NCBI GenBank assembly: GCA_017436815.1
Contig: JAFSCI010000048.1
Coordinates: forward strand, 1 to 38,136
DNA: 38,136 nucleotides
Reading direction: 5' to 3'
Source of the DNA: Clostridia bacterium
GTDB taxonomy: Bacteria; Bacillota; Clostridia; Oscillospirales; Acutalibacteraceae
Part shown: one piece after another, positions 15,582 to 24,422 of the stretch
Layout: the number at the start of each line of letters is the position of its first letter
Position numbering within the stretch: the stretch's first letter is position 1
The notes under the pieces: generated by a model
Database searches by the model: none
What the model was told of the DNA's origin: nothing
What the model saw: the letters and a program-made list of their open reading frames with translations, nothing else
Program-made: the position numbers and the translations under genes

Positions 15582-17339
15582 ATGCCTAAACGCCATTGGA
15601 AACTTAATTCCGATTCCAACGCCGTACACGCTATAGGTAACGGCCGAATACTCGTTTACGAAAAAGGCCCGCAGATTTTTCAGATTTTATCCTACCCGCT
15701 TTCTGCAAACTCGTTTGGCGAGCTTTCGGTAGAAAATATAGACTATTGCGAATCCGAGCGAATAGACGGAACCGATATTTTCGAGCACAAAATTGGCAAC
15801 GGTACTATTATGTATGATCTTGCTGACTCTGCTACCAACTGCTTTGTGCGCAAAATTAAAACCGACTCACCGCAAACGCTAAAGCTTAATATTGACCGCT
15901 CATATATAGCAAACGGTACACAGTACATAAAGCAAAAGGGCTCTGTTATGTTCTTTTGCTATATATCCCCGTCTGCCGAACTTAGCCGCAGCTTTGGTAC
16001 AAGCGGCAATATAGAGGTTCACAAAATAAACGACTACGAATGGGAATTTGTTTGTCAAAAAGGCGTTAGCTACATTTATTTTGCCGACTCTGAGCAAAGC
16101 ATAGAAAATCAAAAGCAGATTGATTTTGAGGTTTCTTTTAAAAGAACGTCTGAGTTTTGGCAAGAGTATTTAAGCAATTTAAACAATATCCCTGAGTCAA
16201 TAAAACCGCTTTGCGAATCTGTAGCCGTTATGATAAAGGCGCAGCAGTCCGAAGACGGCGGCGTTTTGGCAGGATATCCATACCACTTGGCATATATCCG
16301 CGACCAATACGGCACTGCAAGAGGTCTTCTAAAGCTAGGTCTTTTCGGCTCGGTAAAGGATATTTTAAAGTATTATCTTGCAATATTTAACGAGCACGGC
16401 GCTCTGCATAACGCCCAAAGCCTTGGCGTGCACGACGTATTTCATATTCACGAAAACGATGCGGCCGAAATTACGGGCTATGTTGCTCTTATGCCGTTTG
16501 AAGTTTACGAAGCAGACGGAGATGCTGATTTTTTAAATCAGTTGTTACCTATTGTCCGCTGGGCAATTGACTCGCAAATATCGTTGCTTAAAAACAATAT
16601 GATGCCCTTTAACGGTGACGAAACCTATATTGCAGGTCACTTTTTACCCCGCTCGTGTATGTATGATGGCAGTATGGAAGCCACTATGCTTTTGGCTGAG
16701 GATATTAAGCGTTATCAAAAATACACAAATTCGTTTGAATATAATAGCGTTTTAGAGGGTATTGAAAAGACCTTTTGCGACAATTTCATAAAAGACGGAA
16801 ATTTAATAACCAACAACCTCACCCGTGAGGCTTACGGCACCTACCCCGCAAAGCGCTTTGGCGTATGCGAGGGGTGCGAGGGCTATTTTGGCCGGATAAA
16901 CAAAACTGATACCCACCGTTATATTTGTCCAAACTGTGAGCAAAGCAGCAATATTCCCCCAAAAAGAGAAGAAAAAAACTTTTCGCTTGCCTCTTCCCTT
17001 TTAACCTCGGTTTACGTTGGCTCAACGCTTTTACCAACCGATATTTTATACGCTAAACTGGACGAACTGGTAGAGCAATATCACAAAACCGGCGTACTGC
17101 CATCAGGCTGTGCAAACGGCGAGTGTGTTGGCTATGATTACGGCTTTTTGCTGTATGCAGCCACGGTTTTAAAGCACCCGAGCGCACACGAATTTTATAA
17201 AATTGCCCTTGACTCTGCCGACGAAATAGGTGTCTGGTCCGAATACTATAAAAACGGCGTTCCCTATAACACCCGTTGCAGACCGTGGGAAAGCGCAATA
17301 AATATAGAAGCAATTTTAAAATATCTTGAATCATTTTAA
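15582..17339 (+). CDS. Six-hairpin glycosidase-like protein with embedded zinc ribbon
   Basis: The roughly 585-aa protein has a beta-rich N-terminal half and an (alpha/alpha)6-barrel-like second half. The YPYHLAYIRDQYGTARGLLK segment and repeated helix pairs recall glucoamylase-type (GH15-like) enzymes acting on oligosaccharides. There is no signal peptide, so it should act in the cytoplasm. A four-cysteine zinc ribbon (C429, C432, C449, C452) is inserted within the barrel region, which is unusual for such enzymes. The ATG at 15582 was preferred over an in-frame GTG at 15573, because the GAGGCGGTG ribosome-binding site lies at the right distance from the ATG and overlaps the GTG. It is monocistronic between its own promoter and a terminator. 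The substrate is unknown. Confidence 0.75.
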   Translation: MPKRHWKLNSDSNAVHAIGNGRILVYEKGPQIFQILSYPLSANSFGELSVENIDYCESERIDGTDIFEHKIGNGTIMYDLADSATNCFVRKIKTDSPQTLKLNIDRSYIANGTQYIKQKGSVMFFCYISPSAELSRSFGTSGNIEVHKINDYEWEFVCQKGVSYIYFADSEQSIENQKQIDFEVSFKRTSEFWQEYLSNLNNIPESIKPLCESVAVMIKAQQSEDGGVLAGYPYHLAYIRDQYGTARGLLKLGLFGSVKDILKYYLAIFNEHGALHNAQSLGVHDVFHIHENDAAEITGYVALMPFEVYEADGDADFLNQLLPIVRWAIDSQISLLKNNMMPFNGDETYIAGHFLPRSCMYDGSMEATMLLAEDIKRYQKYTNSFEYNSVLEGIEKTFCDNFIKDGNLITNNLTREAYGTYPAKRFGVCEGCEGYFGRINKTDTHRYICPNCEQSSNIPPKREEKNFSLASSLLTSVYVGSTLLPTDILYAKLDELVEQYHKTGVLPSGCANGECVGYDYGFLLYAATVLKHPSAHEFYKIALDSADEIGVWSEYYKNGVPYNTRCRPWESAINIEAILKYLESF

Positions 17340-17370
17340 AACACTTTGGGGATAATCCCCAAAGTGTTTT
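17338..17370 (+). terminator. Intrinsic terminator
   Basis: A 15-bp stem (17338-17352 with 17356-17370), with three-nucleotide loop and ending in T residues, overlaps the stop codon of the glycosidase-like gene. Confidence 0.88.
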
Positions 17371-17400
17371 TTGCAATGTCACACAATATGTATTTTTTTC

Positions 17401-17429
17401 TTGTAATTAACGGATATATATGGTAGAAT
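17401..17429 (+). promoter_or_regulatory. Sigma-A promoter of nrdR-gltX-glnS-nif3
   Basis: TTGTAA (17401-17406) and TAGAAT (17424-17429) are separated by 17 nt, about 39 bp upstream of nrdR. No obvious NrdR-box pair was seen beside it. Confidence 0.7.
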
Positions 17430-17467
17430 AAGTTAAATATAAATATTAAATAATAGGTGGTATAAAA

Positions 17468-17923
17468 ATGAAGTGTCCTTTTTGTTCTCATGAAGAAAGC
17501 AAGGTTATTGATTCAAGACCTACCGACGAGGGCGAGCGTATCCGTCGCAGACGTGAATGTTTAGAGTGCTCTAAGCGTTTCACTACTTACGAAATGATCG
17601 AAAGTCTGCCCATAATTGTTATTAAGAAAGACAAATCGCGTGAAACCTTCAACCGCGAAAAGCTCTTAAAGGGTATGCTTACCGCATGTGAAAAGCGCGC
17701 CGTATCCATTACCGATTTGGAGCGTGCTATCGATGAAATTGAGGCAGTAATTCAAAACTCGCTTGACAGAGAGGTTACGTCCGATAAAATCGGTGAGCTT
17801 GTTATGGAAAAGCTAAAGGAACTCGATGAAGTAGCATACGTTCGTTTTGCATCGGTTTACCGCCAGTTTAAAGACATTAACACATTTATGTCTGAGCTTG
17901 CAAAACTACTGGAGAAAAAATAA
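17468..17923 (+). CDS. nrdR: Ribonucleotide reductase repressor NrdR
   Basis: The 151-aa regulator senses ATP/dATP and represses ribonucleotide reductase genes. The N-terminal zinc ribbon (C3, C6, C31, C34) and the DSRP and RRRREC segments are canonical. The ATP-cone domain occupies about residues 49-139. An AGGTGG site precedes the ATG. It is first in an operon with the two aminoacyl-tRNA synthetases, 17 bp before gltX. No ribonucleotide reductase gene is in the window. Confidence 0.97.
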   Translation: MKCPFCSHEESKVIDSRPTDEGERIRRRRECLECSKRFTTYEMIESLPIIVIKKDKSRETFNREKLLKGMLTACEKRAVSITDLERAIDEIEAVIQNSLDREVTSDKIGELVMEKLKELDEVAYVRFASVYRQFKDINTFMSELAKLLEKK

Positions 17924-17940
17924 TTTTTGGTGACTTACAA

Positions 17941-19596
17941 ATGGACTCTAATAAACTGATGGCAGAATTACTCCTGCCGCACATTACAAAAACTCCCGAA
18001 TTTTATGAAGAGCTTTATCCCGAGCGCAATTTACCCGAGGGCGCACGTGTTGTTCGTATTGCACCCAGTCCTACGGGATATTTGCATTTGGGCACGCTGT
18101 TTATGGCTCTTGTAAACCGCATTACTGCCGACTCTACAAACGGTATTTTCTTCACCCGTATCGAAGACACCGACAAAAAGAGAGAAATTGAGGGCGGCAT
18201 AACCGACATTATAAGCGGTTTAATTAACTTTTCAATAAATATTGACGAAGGCTTTACCTCTCCCGACGGCGCACAGTCAGGTAATTACGGCTCGTACAAG
18301 CAAAGCGAGCGCGCCGAAATTTATCAGTGCTTCGCAAAGCAGTTAATCTTAATGGGTCTTGCCTATCCGTGCTTTTGCACTCCCGAACAGTTAGAGGCAA
18401 CCCGTGCCGAGCAAGAGGCCCAAAAAGTGCGCACAGGCTACCACGGTAAGTGGGCAAAGCACCGCAATATTACCGTAGATGAGGCCAAGGCTTTAATAGA
18501 ACAAGGCTTGCCCTGGGTACTGCGACTAAAATCTCCGGGTAGTGAGGAAAACCGCATCGTATTCGAGGACGGCATTAAGGGTAAAATTGAGATGCCCGAA
18601 AACGATGAAGATTTTGTTTTACTTAAATCTGACGGCATACCGACCTACCATTTCGCACACGCAGTTGACGACCACCTTATGCGCACCACCCACGTAATAC
18701 GCGGTGATGAGTGGATATCCTCAGTACCAAAGCATATTCAGTTATTCAAGCTGCTCGGCTTTAAGGTGCCAAAGTTCGCTCACGTTGCTCCTATTATGAA
18801 GCTTGACAACGGCGCAAAGCGTAAAATATCCAAACGCAAAGACCCCGAGGCTGCAGTTCATTATTTCTTAGAGCAGGGTTACGACAGTAACTGTGTTATT
18901 GAATATTTAATGACGGTTGCATCGTCTGACTTTGAAGACTGGCGCAGAGCCAACCCCGACGCCGAGCGTAAGTCATTTAAGTTTAACCTAAAGAAAATGA
19001 GCGTATCGGGTGCTTTGTACGATGAAAACAAGCTTTTAGACGTAAGCAAGAATTTAGTATCAAAAATGCCGAGCGAGGTAGTTTTAGAGAAGCTTCTTAA
19101 TTGGTCAAAACAGTTTGATACCGAGTTTTACGAGCTGTTAAGCCGTGACACCGCCTACGCAAAAGCAGTATTCTCCATTGACCGTGACGTACCCAAGCCA
19201 CGTAAAGACATTGCTAAGTGGAGTGATGCAAAGGCATATTCGTCGTACTTTTTCGATGAACTTTTTGTTCCCGACTATACCCTGCCCGAAAACATCTCGG
19301 CCGATGATGCTAAGGCATTTTTAACCGAATACTGCAAGGTTTACGATGAAAATGCAACAAAGGAAGAATGGTTTGAGGCTATAAAGCAGCTTTGCCCCGC
19401 CTTAAACTTTGCCGCAAATACAAAAGACTATAAGCAAAACCCCGAAAGCTACAAGGGTCACGCAGGTCACCTTAGCACAGTGCTGAGAATTGCGGTTACA
19501 AGCAGACAAAATACCCCCGACTTATGCTCTATAATGCAGCTGCTCGGTAAAGAAAAGTGCATAACCAGAATAAATGATTTTATAAGCAACATATAA
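17941..19596 (+). CDS. gltX: Glutamyl-tRNA synthetase
   Basis: This class I synthetase charges tRNA-Glu. The 551-aa protein shows the HIGH-equivalent region RIAPSPTGYLHLGTL, the FTRIEDTDKKRE segment and a KMSKS-equivalent KRKISKRKD. A C-terminal anticodon-binding region follows. It is somewhat longer than, and divergent from, the usual 480-490-aa bacterial GluRS, with an N-terminal extension of about 30 residues before the catalytic core. It is encoded next to glnS, so the cell appears to charge Glu and Gln separately. The gap to glnS is 13 bp. Confidence 0.92.
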   Translation: MDSNKLMAELLLPHITKTPEFYEELYPERNLPEGARVVRIAPSPTGYLHLGTLFMALVNRITADSTNGIFFTRIEDTDKKREIEGGITDIISGLINFSINIDEGFTSPDGAQSGNYGSYKQSERAEIYQCFAKQLILMGLAYPCFCTPEQLEATRAEQEAQKVRTGYHGKWAKHRNITVDEAKALIEQGLPWVLRLKSPGSEENRIVFEDGIKGKIEMPENDEDFVLLKSDGIPTYHFAHAVDDHLMRTTHVIRGDEWISSVPKHIQLFKLLGFKVPKFAHVAPIMKLDNGAKRKISKRKDPEAAVHYFLEQGYDSNCVIEYLMTVASSDFEDWRRANPDAERKSFKFNLKKMSVSGALYDENKLLDVSKNLVSKMPSEVVLEKLLNWSKQFDTEFYELLSRDTAYAKAVFSIDRDVPKPRKDIAKWSDAKAYSSYFFDELFVPDYTLPENISADDAKAFLTEYCKVYDENATKEEWFEAIKQLCPALNFAANTKDYKQNPESYKGHAGHLSTVLRIAVTSRQNTPDLCSIMQLLGKEKCITRINDFISNI

Positions 19597-19609
19597 GAGG
19601 TTTTAAACA

Positions 19610-21292
19610 ATGGAAAATGAAAATTTAGAAAAAGTAACGGCCGCCTCCAACTTTATCCACGATTTTATTGATGAAGATTTGGAAAAAGGCGTTTATAACA
19701 AGGTTCAGACCCGTTTCCCGCCCGAGCCGAACGGCTATTTGCATATTGGTCACGCTAAGGCTATCTGCATAGACTTTGGCACAGCTGAAAAGTACAAGGG
19801 TACCTGTAATTTACGCTTAGACGACACCAACCCCACAAAAGAAGATACCGAGTACGTAGATGCCATTATGGAAGACATCAAGTGGCTCGGCTTTGAGTGG
19901 GACAACGTTTATTACGCATCTGATTATTTTGATTATATTTATGAATGCGCTATCACACTTATAAAGAAGGGTCTTGCCTACGTTTGCGAGCTTACACCCG
20001 AGCAGATGAAGGAGTACAGAGGTACCCTTACAGAGCCCGGCAAAGAAAGCCCCTACCGCAACCGCTCTATTGAGGAAAATTTAGACCTCTTTACACGTAT
20101 GACCAACGGCGAATTTGAAAACGGCGCAATGGTACTGAGAGCTAAAATAGATATGGCATCCTCCAACATAAATATGCGTGACCCTATAATTTATCGCATT
20201 ATGAAGGTACCACATCACCGCACGGGTGATAAGTGGTGCGTATATCCTATGTATGACTTTGCGCATCCGCTATCTGACGCTAAAGAGGGGGTTACACACT
20301 CACTCTGCTCTCTGGAGTTTGAAAATCACCGCCCGCTTTACAACTGGTTCTTAGAGGCTTTAGAGATTAAAATGCCGCCTCGCCAGATTGAGTTTGCCCG
20401 TATGAACGTTAACTACACGCTTACCTCTAAGCGCAAGTGCTTAAAGCTTGTTAACGATAATTTCGTTACCGGCTGGGATGATCCGAGAATGGCAACCATT
20501 TGCGGTATGCGCCGCAGAGGATATCCGTCGAGCGCAATTAGAGAGTTTGTAGAAAAAATCGGCGTTTCCAAAGCATTCAGCGTTATAGACTATGCATTGC
20601 TGGAGGCTTGTGTAAGAGATGATCTTAACACAAACGCAGAGCGCACAATGGCAGTACTTCGTCCTTTAAAGGTTGTTATAGATAACTTCCCTGCCGATTT
20701 AGAGCAGGAAATTGAGGTAGATATTAACCCCAACAAGCCCGAGCTTGGCAAGAAAAAGGTTGTATTTACAAAGGAACTTTACATCGAGCAGGATGACTTT
20801 ATGTTAAACCCGCCGGGTAAGTACTTCAGACTCTGTCCTGAAAAGGAAGTAAGACTAAAGGGCGCATATTTTGTAAAATACGCTTCTCACGTTGCCGATG
20901 AAAACGGCAATATCGTGGAGGTTCACTGCACCTACGACCCCGAATCGTTCGGCGGAGAAACTGCTGATGGCAGAAAGGTTAAGGGTACGCTGCACTGGGT
21001 ATCGGCAAAATACTGCATTAACGCTAAGGTTCGCCTTTATGACAGATTATTTAACGTTGAAAATCCGTCTGATGAAGAGGGCGTTTCATCCTTTGCCGAT
21101 AATCTCAACCCCGATTCTTTAATAACACTTGATGACTGCAAATTAGGTCTTGATTTAAAAGATGCTAAGGTTGGCGACACCTTCCAGTTTATGCGCCAGG
21201 GATATTTCTGTGTAGACAAAGACTCTACGCCCGAAAACCTTGTAATCAACCGCACCGTAGCTTTAAAAGACTCGTTTGCAAAAAAGGTTTAA
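19610..21292 (+). CDS. glnS: Glutaminyl-tRNA synthetase
   Basis: This class I synthetase attaches glutamine directly to tRNA-Gln. The 560-aa protein has RFPPEPNGYLHIGHAKA (HIGH), NLRLDDTNPTKE and a KMSKS equivalent LTSKRK. The C-terminal beta-barrel anticodon-binding region contains the VKGTLHWV segment typical of GlnRS. Many Firmicutes lack GlnRS and use GatCAB amidotransfer, so a full GlnRS is informative about lineage. GlnRS is thought to have spread to bacteria by transfer. It is translationally close to nif3, with only 2 bp between them. Confidence 0.95.
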   Translation: MENENLEKVTAASNFIHDFIDEDLEKGVYNKVQTRFPPEPNGYLHIGHAKAICIDFGTAEKYKGTCNLRLDDTNPTKEDTEYVDAIMEDIKWLGFEWDNVYYASDYFDYIYECAITLIKKGLAYVCELTPEQMKEYRGTLTEPGKESPYRNRSIEENLDLFTRMTNGEFENGAMVLRAKIDMASSNINMRDPIIYRIMKVPHHRTGDKWCVYPMYDFAHPLSDAKEGVTHSLCSLEFENHRPLYNWFLEALEIKMPPRQIEFARMNVNYTLTSKRKCLKLVNDNFVTGWDDPRMATICGMRRRGYPSSAIREFVEKIGVSKAFSVIDYALLEACVRDDLNTNAERTMAVLRPLKVVIDNFPADLEQEIEVDINPNKPELGKKKVVFTKELYIEQDDFMLNPPGKYFRLCPEKEVRLKGAYFVKYASHVADENGNIVEVHCTYDPESFGGETADGRKVKGTLHWVSAKYCINAKVRLYDRLFNVENPSDEEGVSSFADNLNPDSLITLDDCKLGLDLKDAKVGDTFQFMRQGYFCVDKDSTPENLVINRTVALKDSFAKKV

Positions 21293-21294
21293 TT

Positions 21295-22038
21295 ATGAAA
21301 GTACAGGACGTTTTTGAGTTTTTAAACTCACAGTTCCCCACCGCTCTTGCCGAGGGCTTTGATAACGTCGGTTTACTTGTTGGCGATAAGTCGGCCACGG
21401 TTACGGGCATTTTAGTTTGTCTGGACTGTACCCACACCGCCATTGAAAAAGCAACTGAGCAGGGCGCCAATTTAATAGTCACACACCACCCGATAATCTT
21501 TAGTCCCCTAAAGAATATTCGCGAAAACTCACTGGTGTTTAAGCTTATTAAAAACGGTATATCGGTAATAAGTATGCACACTAATTTAGACGTGGCCGAA
21601 AACGGCGTAAACGACTGCTTGTGCAACGCCTTAGGGTTTAATAATACCGAACCGCTTGTTTGCTCAGACGGTTACACAATTAAGCTCGCCACCATAGACG
21701 AGTGCACGGCAGAAACCCTTGCAAAAACGGTTAAGACTAAGCTTGGCTACCCCGTAAGATATACCGATGCGGGCAAAAAAATAAAAACCGTAGCAGTATG
21801 CTCGGGCAGTGGCGGTTCGTTTTTGTATGATGCTAAAAATGCAGCCGACGCATTCATAACTGCCGATTTAAAGCATAACGTTTTTTACGATGCTGAAAAT
21901 TTGGGATTAAGCATTATAGACGGTGGTCATTTTGCCACAGAAGATATTGTAGTGGAGCCGCTGGCTAATATGCTGAAAGAAAAATTTGCAAATCTTACGA
22001 TTTGCACCTGCCACTACACACCGATTAAATTTATGTAG
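21295..22038 (+). CDS. Nif3-like dinuclear metal-centre protein
   Basis: The 247-aa protein belongs to the NIF3/YqfO/YbgI family, toroidal hexamers with a two-metal site; the physiological reaction is unsettled (some annotate it as GTP cyclohydrolase type 2). Metal ligands are visible in IVTHHPIIF near the N-terminal third and in DGGHFATE and CTCHYTP near the C-terminus. It lacks the PII-like insertion seen in the longer Bacillus YqfO. It starts 2 bp after glnS, and a strong terminator follows, making it the last gene of the operon. Confidence 0.92.
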   Translation: MKVQDVFEFLNSQFPTALAEGFDNVGLLVGDKSATVTGILVCLDCTHTAIEKATEQGANLIVTHHPIIFSPLKNIRENSLVFKLIKNGISVISMHTNLDVAENGVNDCLCNALGFNNTEPLVCSDGYTIKLATIDECTAETLAKTVKTKLGYPVRYTDAGKKIKTVAVCSGSGGSFLYDAKNAADAFITADLKHNVFYDAENLGLSIIDGGHFATEDIVVEPLANMLKEKFANLTICTCHYTPIKFM

Positions 22039-22042
22039 TTAA

Positions 22043-22074
22043 AAAGAACTTCCCCGCGGGGAAGTTCTTTTTTA
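22043..22074. terminator. Bidirectional intrinsic terminator
   Basis: A perfect 28-bp palindrome (22043-22070) is followed by T residues on the plus strand and flanked by A residues on the other side. It can end both the nrdR-nif3 operon and the convergent gpr-spoIIP operon. Confidence 0.9.
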
Positions 22075-22089
22075 TTACATAAAATAATT

Positions 22090-22293
22090 TTACCCTATAT
22101 AAAAATCTAAAATTTTAATTCCGTTTTCAGTTATTTCTATGGGTTTTGCGTCCTTTATGCCAAACGACGTATACTGCATTCTTTGCCAGGCAAGGCCAAA
22201 CAAAAACGCAAATGCTATAAGTGTCCAGCAAATTGCCGACGATATAAAAAGCGAACGAAAAAAGTAATATGCATCTGTTTTTTTAGACATCAT
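22090..22293 (-). CDS. Small single-TM protein downstream of spoIIP
   Basis: The 67-aa protein has one hydrophobic helix (about residues 13-35) preceded by a Lys-containing N-terminus and followed by a charged tail ending LDFYIG. I do not recognise the family. Support for translation is an AGAGG site upstream of tandem ATGs (22293 or 22290) and a position 11 bp after the spoIIP stop codon, before a shared terminator. Expression with gpr and spoIIP suggests a sporulation role, by inference only. Confidence 0.65.
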   Translation of the reverse strand: MMSKKTDAYYFFRSLFISSAICWTLIAFAFLFGLAWQRMQYTSFGIKDAKPIEITENGIKILDFYIG

Positions 22294-22304
22294 CAGTTTT
22301 CCTC

Positions 22305-23366
22305 TTACTGTAATGTTTTTAAAACGCTAAGCAGCGCATTGGCAGCGAGTTCTGCCGAATACTCGGCTTGCTCTAAGGTGTTAACATCGGTGCCGATTTC
22401 AAGCAGCATTGAGCCTGTTGTAAGGTGCTGATTATATTTTTTTGAGGCAAAGTGCATTGCTCTGGCAAGCCCCGGGTACATATTTTCCATGGTTTGCTGA
22501 TATTTTATTGCCAGTCTGAAATTTTCGCGCCATTTACTAAAGCCGCTTACCGACCCTGTATTAGAGCCCATTACCAGCATAACCTGCGCCGCATTTTTGC
22601 CGTTAATTTCTACTACGGGTCTTACTCGGTCGGTAGAATTTTGCGATACAGAATCACGGTGAATATCTATAACAACCTTTATTGTCGGATATTTTTTTAG
22701 GGTTTCGGTTATTGTTTTTTCGGCCCTTGAATACGAGCCGCTGTAAGACTCGCCGTCGTGCAGAGTGGTATTATGAATAACTCCTATTCCGCCTTTTTCT
22801 AAAACAGAACTTACAATATCGCCAAGTCGCACAACGTTTTTAGAGCAATCGGTGGTGTTAAAGACATCTGCTTTTGTATAATAATCCCTCTCACCACTCA
22901 TAAAGCCCTCGGTTGCGTGGGTGTGCACAATAAGTACCTGTGGCACCGAGCTTTTGCGCAGCTTGATTTTCGAGCCCGTTTTAAGCTCTTGCTGCAGATC
23001 TATATCCAGTCCCGTAGAGTTTTTTATATAAATATTATTATACTGTAGTCCCGCATTATACGGTGTTAAAAATTTGTTATAAACCTTGCCGATGGCATCG
23101 TTCGGAGTTAACACCGGAATACTTTGAGTAGGTGAATCAGACGGTGTATTGCCCGTTTGTATGTTGCTGCTTGGGGGTGAATACGGCTCGTCGGCATCAA
23201 AGGGTAAAAAGTCGATATCATAGGTCGATACGGTATCGGAAGTGATAAATGCGCCTGCATTTTTAGTATTATCTATTTTTATTGCGGCGCCCATTCCGCC
23301 CACCGCCGCCAGCACCGACAGAACCGATGCAAAGCCTATTAAAAATATAGCTCCAAACCTTTTCAT
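22305..23366 (-). CDS. spoIIP: Stage II sporulation protein P (spore engulfment hydrolase)
   Basis: SpoIIP is a cell-wall amidase and endopeptidase that works with SpoIID/SpoIIM to thin septal peptidoglycan and drive engulfment. The roughly 353-aa protein has an N-terminal TM anchor (residues about 5-25). A low-complexity linker follows, then the catalytic domain with VHTHATEGF, IDIHRDS and the C-terminal LLEIGTDVNT segment carrying zinc-ligand and catalytic residues. The ATG at 23366 was selected because GGTGAT lies upstream; the in-frame ATG 12 bp earlier lacks a site. It follows gpr by 45 bp, the usual Firmicute order. Confidence 0.95.
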   Translation of the reverse strand: MKRFGAIFLIGFASVLSVLAAVGGMGAAIKIDNTKNAGAFITSDTVSTYDIDFLPFDADEPYSPPSSNIQTGNTPSDSPTQSIPVLTPNDAIGKVYNKFLTPYNAGLQYNNIYIKNSTGLDIDLQQELKTGSKIKLRKSSVPQVLIVHTHATEGFMSGERDYYTKADVFNTTDCSKNVVRLGDIVSSVLEKGGIGVIHNTTLHDGESYSGSYSRAEKTITETLKKYPTIKVVIDIHRDSVSQNSTDRVRPVVEINGKNAAQVMLVMGSNTGSVSGFSKWRENFRLAIKYQQTMENMYPGLARAMHFASKKYNQHLTTGSMLLEIGTDVNTLEQAEYSAELAANALLSVLKTLQ

Positions 23367-23411
23367 AATATCACCCATATATTTATATGAGCGGTTTTAA
23401 ATAAAAAGAAT

Positions 23412-24266
23412 TTAAAGTAAATAGGTTATTTCATCGGCGCTTAAGGTCGGTTGCAGAGCGCAGTTTATTGATAAGCTCAAATACTCGCTGGCTCTGTCAA
23501 TTAAAAGGTCAATTTCCTTTGGAGTAACTATCATCTGTTCAAATTCATCCGACCCGTTAAGATTATCGGTACTAAAAACGTCACTCGCCAAGGTTTTAGC
23601 ATCTACAACGGTTGGAACACCTATTGATATAACCGGCACTCCAAGGGTCTTTTTGCTTATTTCTTTTCGGCTGTTACCAACACCCGAGCCGGGTGAAATT
23701 CCGCTATCCGAAATTTGAATGGTTCTGCCGAGTCGCTTTACACTGCGGGAAGCAAGGGCGTCTATTAAAACAACGGCGGCGGGGTTTATTTGCTTTGTGG
23801 CCGATAAAATAAGCTCTGCCGTTTCTATGCCCGTTTTGCCGAGCACGCCCGTGGCTATTACCGCAACGCTTCGCACTGTCTGTAGCCCAATGCTCTGCTT
23901 TATGTCGTTCGGGATATGCCTTGTTGCCAGAATTTTTGCCGCAGTTTTAGGACCTAAAGCATCGGGCGTAATGTCGGTATTGCCGAGTCCTGCAACAAGT
24001 ATTGTGCCGCTTGGAAGAAGATTTTCTATTTCGCTCTTTACCGCCTCGATATCTTCCTCGGTCACCCTTGCGCTATTGGTAAACTCAGGTACCTCAAAGG
24101 TTATATACTTCCCCCTGGGCTTGCCCAGGTTTTTGGCAGCATTTTCACTCTTGACGTTTATTACGGTTACCAAAACGTCGCCCTTTTTATAATTTTTACT
24201 GTCTATTCCGTCTGTAACGGCGGTATCATTCAGGCACTCAAGCGCTAAGTCTGTACGTCCCTGCAT
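23412..24266 (-). CDS. gpr: Germination protease GPR, nearly without propeptide
   Basis: GPR degrades the small acid-soluble DNA-protecting proteins when spores germinate. The 284-aa protein has the RTDLALE start region, GLGNTDITPDALGP, and DALASRSVKRLGRTIQ with the ISDSGISPGSGVGN motif typical of peptidase family A25. The start is firm: an AGGAGG site lies 5-6 nt upstream and an in-frame TAG occurs four codons before the ATG. The conserved RTDLA block begins at residue 4, so the self-cleaved N-terminal propeptide known in Bacillus is almost absent. The protein is also shorter than the Bacillus form (about 370 aa). It heads the gpr-spoIIP operon, divergent from rpsT. Confidence 0.95.
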   Translation of the reverse strand: MQGRTDLALECLNDTAVTDGIDSKNYKKGDVLVTVINVKSENAAKNLGKPRGKYITFEVPEFTNSARVTEEDIEAVKSEIENLLPSGTILVAGLGNTDITPDALGPKTAAKILATRHIPNDIKQSIGLQTVRSVAVIATGVLGKTGIETAELILSATKQINPAAVVLIDALASRSVKRLGRTIQISDSGISPGSGVGNSRKEISKKTLGVPVISIGVPTVVDAKTLASDVFSTDNLNGSDEFEQMIVTPKEIDLLIDRASEYLSLSINCALQPTLSADEITYLL

Positions 24267-24292
24267 TTTTGCCTCCTAAATTTTACTGATAT

Positions 24293-24322
24293 TAGTATAT
24301 ACCTTAAAAATATTTTGTATGC
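24293..24322 (-). promoter_or_regulatory. Candidate sigma-G promoter of gpr
   Basis: On the minus strand GCATA (24322-24318) and TATACTA (24299-24293) are 18 nt apart. Sigma-G promoters have a G-A/C/T-ATR -35 and a CATNNTA-type -10, so only the first base of the -10 differs. Forespore expression is known for gpr in Bacillus. Confidence 0.5.
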
Positions 24323-24358
24323 GAAAATAAAATTATTTCCTTAAATTTAAAAAAACTA

Positions 24359-24387
24359 TTGCTTTTTTGCCATAAAGGTGGTAGAAT
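24359..24387 (+). promoter_or_regulatory. Sigma-A promoter of rpsT
   Basis: TTGCTT (24359-24364) and TAGAAT (24382-24387) are 17 nt apart, about 35 bp before the rpsT ATG. Confidence 0.75.
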
Positions 24388-24422
24388 GTTGTTACTTAAG
24401 GTTCAATTTAGGAGGTGTAACT

